From positions 1 to 25,778 of the forward strand of contig JANQGC010000115.1 in the NCBI GenBank assembly GCA_028277515.1: a DNA stretch of 25,778 nucleotides, read 5' to 3'. Source of the stretch: Anaerolineae bacterium. GTDB taxonomy: Bacteria > Chloroflexota > Anaerolineae > Promineifilales > Promineifilaceae. Numbering within the stretch: position 1 is the first letter of the stretch; each line of letters begins with the position of its first letter. The notes under the pieces were generated by a model that saw only the letters and a list, made by a program, of their open reading frames with translations, had not been told where the DNA came from and did no database searches. Both the position numbers and the translations under genes were made by a program. Shown here piece after piece: positions 22,213-25,778 of this stretch.

Positions 22213-23805
22213 TCAGATAATTAATTTTCCAGGATTCATGATGCGTTGTGGGTCAAGATGTTGAATGGTATTTGCCAGCAGATCCATACCTAAACCTCCT
22301 TTTTCGACCGGCAAATATGGCCCGTGGTCCATCCCCACGCCGTGCTGATGGCTAATAGTCCCGCCTTGAGTGACGATAGCCTGGCTGGCTGCTGTTTTCA
22401 TTGCCTGCCACCGCTGGTACGTTTGATCGGGATCGGGCGCGATTCTGAAAATCACGGTTGTATAAATGCTGGCGCCGTAGGGGTACATATGAGATAAGTG
22501 TGTAAATTGATGAACCCGCTCGCCCAGGAATTTCATGGCGTCGATGATCGATTCCTCAATCGCCTTCATCGTTGGGCGAACGGAACTCCAGGGAACGGCC
22601 GTTTCCAAGGTGTCAACACCATAGCCCATGTTCCAAAGGGTGTTGCGCAGATAGGGTGTCCGGAAGCGCCCTTTATGCCATTGCTTGCCAAATTGACGGC
22701 CGACATGAATCCCATGATGCTGGTGGGCGATGGAAAGAGCTTCTTTCCTGGCCGTTTTGACCACTTTTCCTTGACCGGTGAAGCCAATTAGAAGCATTGC
22801 TTTGTTCTCTGCTACGCCACGAAGGGATAATATATGCTCTAAAACCCCAATCAGCCGTTCATGACCGGCTAGGGCGAGGGTTGTTTCAGTTTCAATTCCA
22901 GTGCTCAGACGCAGCATGGACAAGGGAATTTTGGACTGCATTATTTGGCGGACTGCTTTCACGCCCTGGTCAAAATCTGGAAAAAATAGGGCGTGAAATG
23001 ATTCCTTTTCCGGTAAATGGGATACCCGAACGGTTGCCTCGGTGATGAATCCCATTCGACCTTCGGAACCGAGAACTAATTGGCGCAGATCTGGTCCGGC
23101 AGCAGAAGCGGGATGGGGAGGCATTGTCATAGAGCCTTGTGGTGTCAACAGAGTACCACCGGCAAATAGATCCTCAATTCGGCCGTAGCCCAATGATTGT
23201 TGTCCACTTGAACGAGTAGCAATCCACCCCCCAAGGGTTGATAATTCAAATGATTGCGGAAAGTGACCCAAGGTAAAACCAAAAGAACGCAGCTTTGCTT
23301 CTAATTCAGGTCCGGAGACGCCGGCGCCAAAGGTAGCTAATGAGCTTTTCTCGTCGAAATTCAGTAACCGGTTCATATGACGCATGTTCACGGTTAGTAC
23401 CGGCAAACCATCATGCAAAGGATTAATGTGTCCAACAACGCTTGTTCCGCCCCCATAAGGGATGAGTGTTACATTTTCGCTTTGCGCATAGTCTAATAAG
23501 GCGTTTACATCGTTGTTGGATGCGGGATATGCTACGCCATCGGGAAATGAGGTTATTTCACCGCTGCGTAAGGCAGTCCAGTCGGGAAAGCTTTGGCCCC
23601 TGGCGTGAACGAGCCGCAGCCAGGGATCATCATTAATCAAGGGATGATCCTTCAACCGGGAAGGAGGAATGCGTGGCACGATTTCTTCCGGCCGGCAGCT
23701 TTTAGCAGGTTGGCTGGAACCAATATGCCGTTCCAAAAATTCAGGACCTTTTTGAGGAAGAGGATATTCAACTGTATCATCTCCCCAACCATTCCACCTA
23801 CGCAT
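22213..23805 (-). CDS. FAD-binding oxidase, alkyl-DHAP-synthase (AGPS)-like
   Basis: A 530-residue flavoprotein of the VAO/PCMH superfamily. The FAD-binding loop is PYGGGTSVVGHI (116-127), followed by 'GHFPQSFELSTLGGWIATRSSGQQS' and 'GPDLRQLVLGSEGRMGFITEA'. The C-terminus has GGTISHQHGVGMDHGPYL, where the His pair corresponds to the active-site His region of alkylglycerone-phosphate synthase, and NPGKLII at the end. AGPS exchanges the acyl group of acyl-DHAP for a fatty alcohol, making ether lipids. The next gene makes DHAP and the preceding one is FadR-like, so a lipid role is plausible. A D-2-hydroxyacid dehydrogenase cannot be excluded. The ATG is 4 nt after the fadR stop, with AGGA 8 nt upstream. 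Confidence 0.82.
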   Translation of the reverse strand: MRRWNGWGDDTVEYPLPQKGPEFLERHIGSSQPAKSCRPEEIVPRIPPSRLKDHPLINDDPWLRLVHARGQSFPDWTALRSGEITSFPDGVAYPASNNDVNALLDYAQSENVTLIPYGGGTSVVGHINPLHDGLPVLTVNMRHMNRLLNFDEKSSLATFGAGVSGPELEAKLRSFGFTLGHFPQSFELSTLGGWIATRSSGQQSLGYGRIEDLFAGGTLLTPQGSMTMPPHPASAAGPDLRQLVLGSEGRMGFITEATVRVSHLPEKESFHALFFPDFDQGVKAVRQIMQSKIPLSMLRLSTGIETETTLALAGHERLIGVLEHILSLRGVAENKAMLLIGFTGQGKVVKTARKEALSIAHQHHGIHVGRQFGKQWHKGRFRTPYLRNTLWNMGYGVDTLETAVPWSSVRPTMKAIEESIIDAMKFLGERVHQFTHLSHMYPYGASIYTTVIFRIAPDPDQTYQRWQAMKTAASQAIVTQGGTISHQHGVGMDHGPYLPVEKGGLGMDLLANTIQHLDPQRIMNPGKLII

Positions 23806-23809
23806 GATA

Positions 23810-24505
23810 TTATCCTCGATTCACTTTCTGCCACATGTGAATACTGTCTTCCATCGCTTCTGCACAAATGGTTTTTGCAGCAGGGCTGTCTTTTTCTTCT
23901 GCAGCAACGGCAAGTTTTTGATAAAAATGGCGAGACAGTGCCCTGGCTTCTTGCGGTGCGAAGTAGAGGGTTGCTAAATTCTCATAAATTTCGGAAAAAC
24001 CATTGAGAATTAAAGTGTAAATCGGGTTGCCGGAGATGATGCTTAATTTTCGATGGAGCTGCCAGTCAAATGAAGCATAAGCCTGTGGGGTGTCGGCAAT
24101 GATTTTATAATCGTATAAATATTGAGCAATTGCTTTCGGATTATTTTTCACAGCAGCCTGGGTGTATGCAGGGGCTAGATTTTGCCTTACTGTTAAGAGC
24201 TGATGTACGAAACCATCGGGTAAATGTTCGCTGTGCTGAACCAGGCTGTTTAATACATTTAGACCCCCCTCCTGCCAATAATCATTGACGGCCGTTGGTT
24301 TTCCCTGGCGAACGGTAAGCCAGCCATCTCGCGAAAGACGTTGGATGGCTTCGCGGAGGGTTGGACGTGTGATGCCCAACTGGGAAGCCAAAGCCCGTTC
24401 TCCGGGCAGGGATGTGCCTGGGGGGAATGTGCCATCCAATATAGCGTTGATTAATGTATTTTCGGCATATGCATTCGGCCGAAGAGGCGCAGTCCAATTA
24501 TTCAT
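23810..24505 (-). CDS. fadR: GntR-family transcriptional regulator, FadR type
   Basis: A 231-residue regulator that closely parallels E. coli FadR along its length. The winged helix reads FPPGTSLPGERALASQLGITRPTLREAIQRLSRDGWLTVRQGKPTAVNDYW. Equivalents of the E. coli DNA-contacting residues R35, T44, R45, T47, R49 and G66 are kept as R37, T46, R47, T49, R51 and G68; T46 and H65 of E. coli are Pro and Gln here. The all-helical acyl-CoA-binding half contains SGNPIYTLILNGFSEIYENL, matching '[20 protein letters not shown]'. The ATG at 24505 (GAGGG 4 nt upstream) fits the FadR length; the upstream ATG at 24571 precedes the predicted promoter. It heads an operon with the AGPS-like and glpD genes. 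Ligand binding is inferred from family. Confidence 0.88.
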   Translation of the reverse strand: MNNWTAPLRPNAYAENTLINAILDGTFPPGTSLPGERALASQLGITRPTLREAIQRLSRDGWLTVRQGKPTAVNDYWQEGGLNVLNSLVQHSEHLPDGFVHQLLTVRQNLAPAYTQAAVKNNPKAIAQYLYDYKIIADTPQAYASFDWQLHRKLSIISGNPIYTLILNGFSEIYENLATLYFAPQEARALSRHFYQKLAVAAEEKDSPAAKTICAEAMEDSIHMWQKVNRG

Positions 24506-24518
24506 ACTACCCTCTGGT

Positions 24519-24535
24519 AAGTGGTCTAACCAGTT
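24519..24535. promoter_or_regulatory. FadR-operator-like palindrome at the fadR transcription start
   Basis: The minus strand reads AACTGGTTAGACCACTT, a near-symmetric 17-mer. Its core CTGGTnnGACCA is the core of E. coli FadR sites such as that of fadB. It lies directly downstream of the -10 box, at about +1 to +17, and 13 nt before the start codon, a position expected to block transcription. Confidence 0.65.
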
Positions 24536-24541
24536 GGTTGT

Positions 24542-24571
24542 ATTATAAATCCTTTCAGGGAAAAAAGTCAA
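24542..24571 (-). promoter_or_regulatory. Promoter of the fadR operon
   Basis: On the minus strand TTGACT (24571-24566), an 18-bp spacer and TATAAT (24547-24542) form a strong sigma-70-type promoter. Transcription should begin near 24535, giving a leader of about 30 nt that contains the palindromic operator and GAGGG. Confidence 0.7.
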
Positions 24572-24605
24572 GCAGTCTACTAGTAGCAGAAATGATAGAT
24601 TATTC

Positions 24606-25649
24606 TTAGCTTAGCAGATATGAAGCGATGAGTTGTGCGGTTTGTTCTAAGCTTTGGCGGTGGGTGCGTTCATAATGATGGGAGGCATCAACACCGGGTC
24701 CTATCAGTCCCACGCGGACATCACCTCCGGCACGCCAGTAGGCTTCACCATCGGAGCCATAATATGGATAAACGTCGATATGATAGGCGATGTCCTCATT
24801 CTTAGCGATGGATTCCAATTCCCGGCGCAAGTCCAGATGATAAGGACCCCTTGAATCCTTAGCACATATAGTAACGGAATATTCGTCTGACGTTTGTCGA
24901 GGGGCAACCACCGCCATATCGACGGCGATCAAATCAACCAAATTATCTGGCAATCCAGCCGCAGCGCCATGCCCAACTTCCTCGAAATTACTGATATGGA
25001 TGGTCGTATCTTGCTGCGGATTTAGTCCGGCTGCGCTAATGGCTTTTAGCGCACCGTAGATAGTGGCAATACTGGCTTTGTCGTCTAAATGGCGCGAGCG
25101 GATGAATCCGGTGTCGCTTAATTCAACCCGCGGATCGAAAGCGGTAAAATCGCCGACTTCAATACCCAGGGCACGGGTTTCCTTTGCGGATTGGGTCCGT
25201 GCATCGATACGAACTTCCATGTTTTTTTCATCTTTCACTTTAGCCCGTTCTTTATAATGATGGGCGTGGACGGAAGCCATCGTTGGTAAAAAACTGCCAC
25301 GAATTTCTCGCCCATCGCTGGTGAATATGGTCACGCCTTCACCTTCAACGGAGGTCCATTCCCAGCCACCAAGCTGGCTCAGGCGGACTCGGCCGTTGTT
25401 TTTTATCTCACATACCATGGCCCCCAGGGTGTCGGTATGGGCGGTTAAGGCACGAGGAGCATTTTGCTTGTGCCCCGACCAGGTGCCGGCAAGTATTCCC
25501 TTAGGCGTTTGTTTCATGTTTAATGGAATAGAATCAAAGGCATTTTTGATATAGGCCATTGCCCGGTTTGTATTACCAGTGGGACTGGGAGTATTTAATA
25601 AACCAACAAGAAAGTCGACCATTTCCTGGACATCAATATCAATTTTCAT
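24606..25649 (-). CDS. M42 family metallopeptidase (FrvX/TET-like aminopeptidase)
   Basis: A 347-residue dinuclear-metal aminopeptidase, usually a large cytosolic oligomer trimming peptides. Metal and catalytic motifs are AHTDTLG (H71, D73), RHLDDKAS (187-193, bridging Asp), FEEVGHGA (222-229, catalytic Glu plus ligand), AVDMA (D244) and the late His in ASHHYERTH. The length is typical. The gene overlaps the 3' end of the upstream gene by 11 nt, so the two are co-transcribed. It ends 34 nt before the predicted -35 box of the fadR promoter, on the same strand. Substrate specificity cannot be assigned from sequence; some relatives are endoglucanase-annotated in error. Confidence 0.9.
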   Translation of the reverse strand: MKIDIDVQEMVDFLVGLLNTPSPTGNTNRAMAYIKNAFDSIPLNMKQTPKGILAGTWSGHKQNAPRALTAHTDTLGAMVCEIKNNGRVRLSQLGGWEWTSVEGEGVTIFTSDGREIRGSFLPTMASVHAHHYKERAKVKDEKNMEVRIDARTQSAKETRALGIEVGDFTAFDPRVELSDTGFIRSRHLDDKASIATIYGALKAISAAGLNPQQDTTIHISNFEEVGHGAAAGLPDNLVDLIAVDMAVVAPRQTSDEYSVTICAKDSRGPYHLDLRRELESIAKNEDIAYHIDVYPYYGSDGEAYWRAGGDVRVGLIGPGVDASHHYERTHRQSLEQTAQLIASYLLS

Positions 25650-25778
25650 TCAGATTTTCCTCGTTGGAGTTTTCATGTTCGCTAGCAGTAAGCATTTCTG
25701 AGGTTTCTATTTCTTCTAGATTATACATTTCCTCCTCGATTTCGCCGGAGGGGGGGAAGGGAGGAAGATCAAATAGTT
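25639..25778 (-). CDS. C-terminal tail of an unidentified upstream gene (possibly scpB)
   Basis: The minus-strand frame is open from the window edge to a TGA at 25641-25639, giving 45 residues: LFDLPPFPPSGEIEEEMYNL followed by an acidic, Asn-rich end (SEHENSNEENLNEN). It overlaps the M42 gene start by 11 nt, typical of coupled genes. 'L.DLPPLP' followed by an acidic tail occurs at the end of many ScpB chromosome-segregation proteins, but the fragment is too short to decide and this identity is only a guess. Confidence 0.4.
   Translation of the reverse strand, partial: LFDLPPFPPSGEIEEEMYNLEEIETSEMLTASEHENSNEENLNEN

Noticed and set aside
24606..25649. Endoglucanase annotation sometimes applied to this family
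   Set aside because: The HxD, DD, EE, D and H metal-site pattern is that of M42 metallopeptidases, and no glycosidase motif is seen.
1..25778. tRNA genes, riboswitches, CRISPR arrays, insertion sequences
   Set aside because: All intergenic gaps were read; none contains a tRNA-like cloverleaf, a repeat-spacer array, a transposase frame or a riboswitch core that I recognise.

Overview
The window looks like a chromosomal stretch from a member of the Chloroflexota (Anaerolineae-like), with GC in the mid-to-upper 40s percent. This is an inference from the gene set: a Wzz/BY-kinase pair, a Thr/Pro-linker lipoprotein with a sugar-dehydrogenase propeller, stand-alone PEP-synthase-like ATP-binding proteins, and a DHH-CBS-nucleotidyltransferase fusion. 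No rRNA, tRNA, CRISPR array, transposase or phage gene was found, and no gap longer than about 180 bp lacks a gene.

Layout. (1) 1-2012, plus strand: the 3' end of a cell-surface polysaccharide locus, with a truncated Wzz-type chain-length protein, a BY-kinase-like ATPase with altered Walker motifs, and a long-form glucose-1-phosphate thymidylyltransferase. A 68-bp imperfect palindrome separates the last two. (2) 2064-5131, plus strand: D-aminoacyl-tRNA deacylase, a secreted beta-propeller lipoprotein, a REP-like double hairpin, the PLP-homeostasis protein YggS and the membrane protein YggT. (3) 5128-7138, minus strand: an acyl-CoA dehydrogenase and an unrecognised membrane protein. (4) 7287-9971, plus strand: an 894-residue DHH/DHHA1-CBS-CBS-poly(A)/CCA nucleotidyltransferase fusion, followed by a highly structured 134-nt intergenic segment. 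(5) 10152-16639, minus strand: a four-TM protein with a phased-repeat promoter, preceded by a three-gene operon of two paralogous PPDK_N-type proteins and a polytopic membrane protein. (6) 16787-17782, plus strand: a 57-residue acidic protein and RadC. (7) 17786-24571, minus strand: six co-directional genes, fadR, an AGPS-like FAD oxidase, glpD, pyrD, acyP and a FecR-like membrane protein. (8) 24606-25778, minus strand: an M42 aminopeptidase overlapping the end of an unidentified upstream gene.

The most coherent functional unit is region 7. A FadR-type regulator has a FadR-operator-like palindrome sitting on its own predicted transcription start, and it is followed at 4 nt by an alkyl-DHAP-synthase-like flavoenzyme and then a glycerol-3-phosphate dehydrogenase with an added C-terminal membrane helix. 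This suggests acyl-CoA-controlled glycerolipid, possibly ether-lipid, metabolism.

Two signals run through the whole window. The palindrome CGGCCG occurs about 42 times by my manual count, against roughly 4 expected from composition, which resembles the HIP1 repeat of cyanobacteria. Also, five genes have a TATAAT or TACAAT box ending only 6-7 nt before the start codon, which predicts leaderless or nearly leaderless transcripts.
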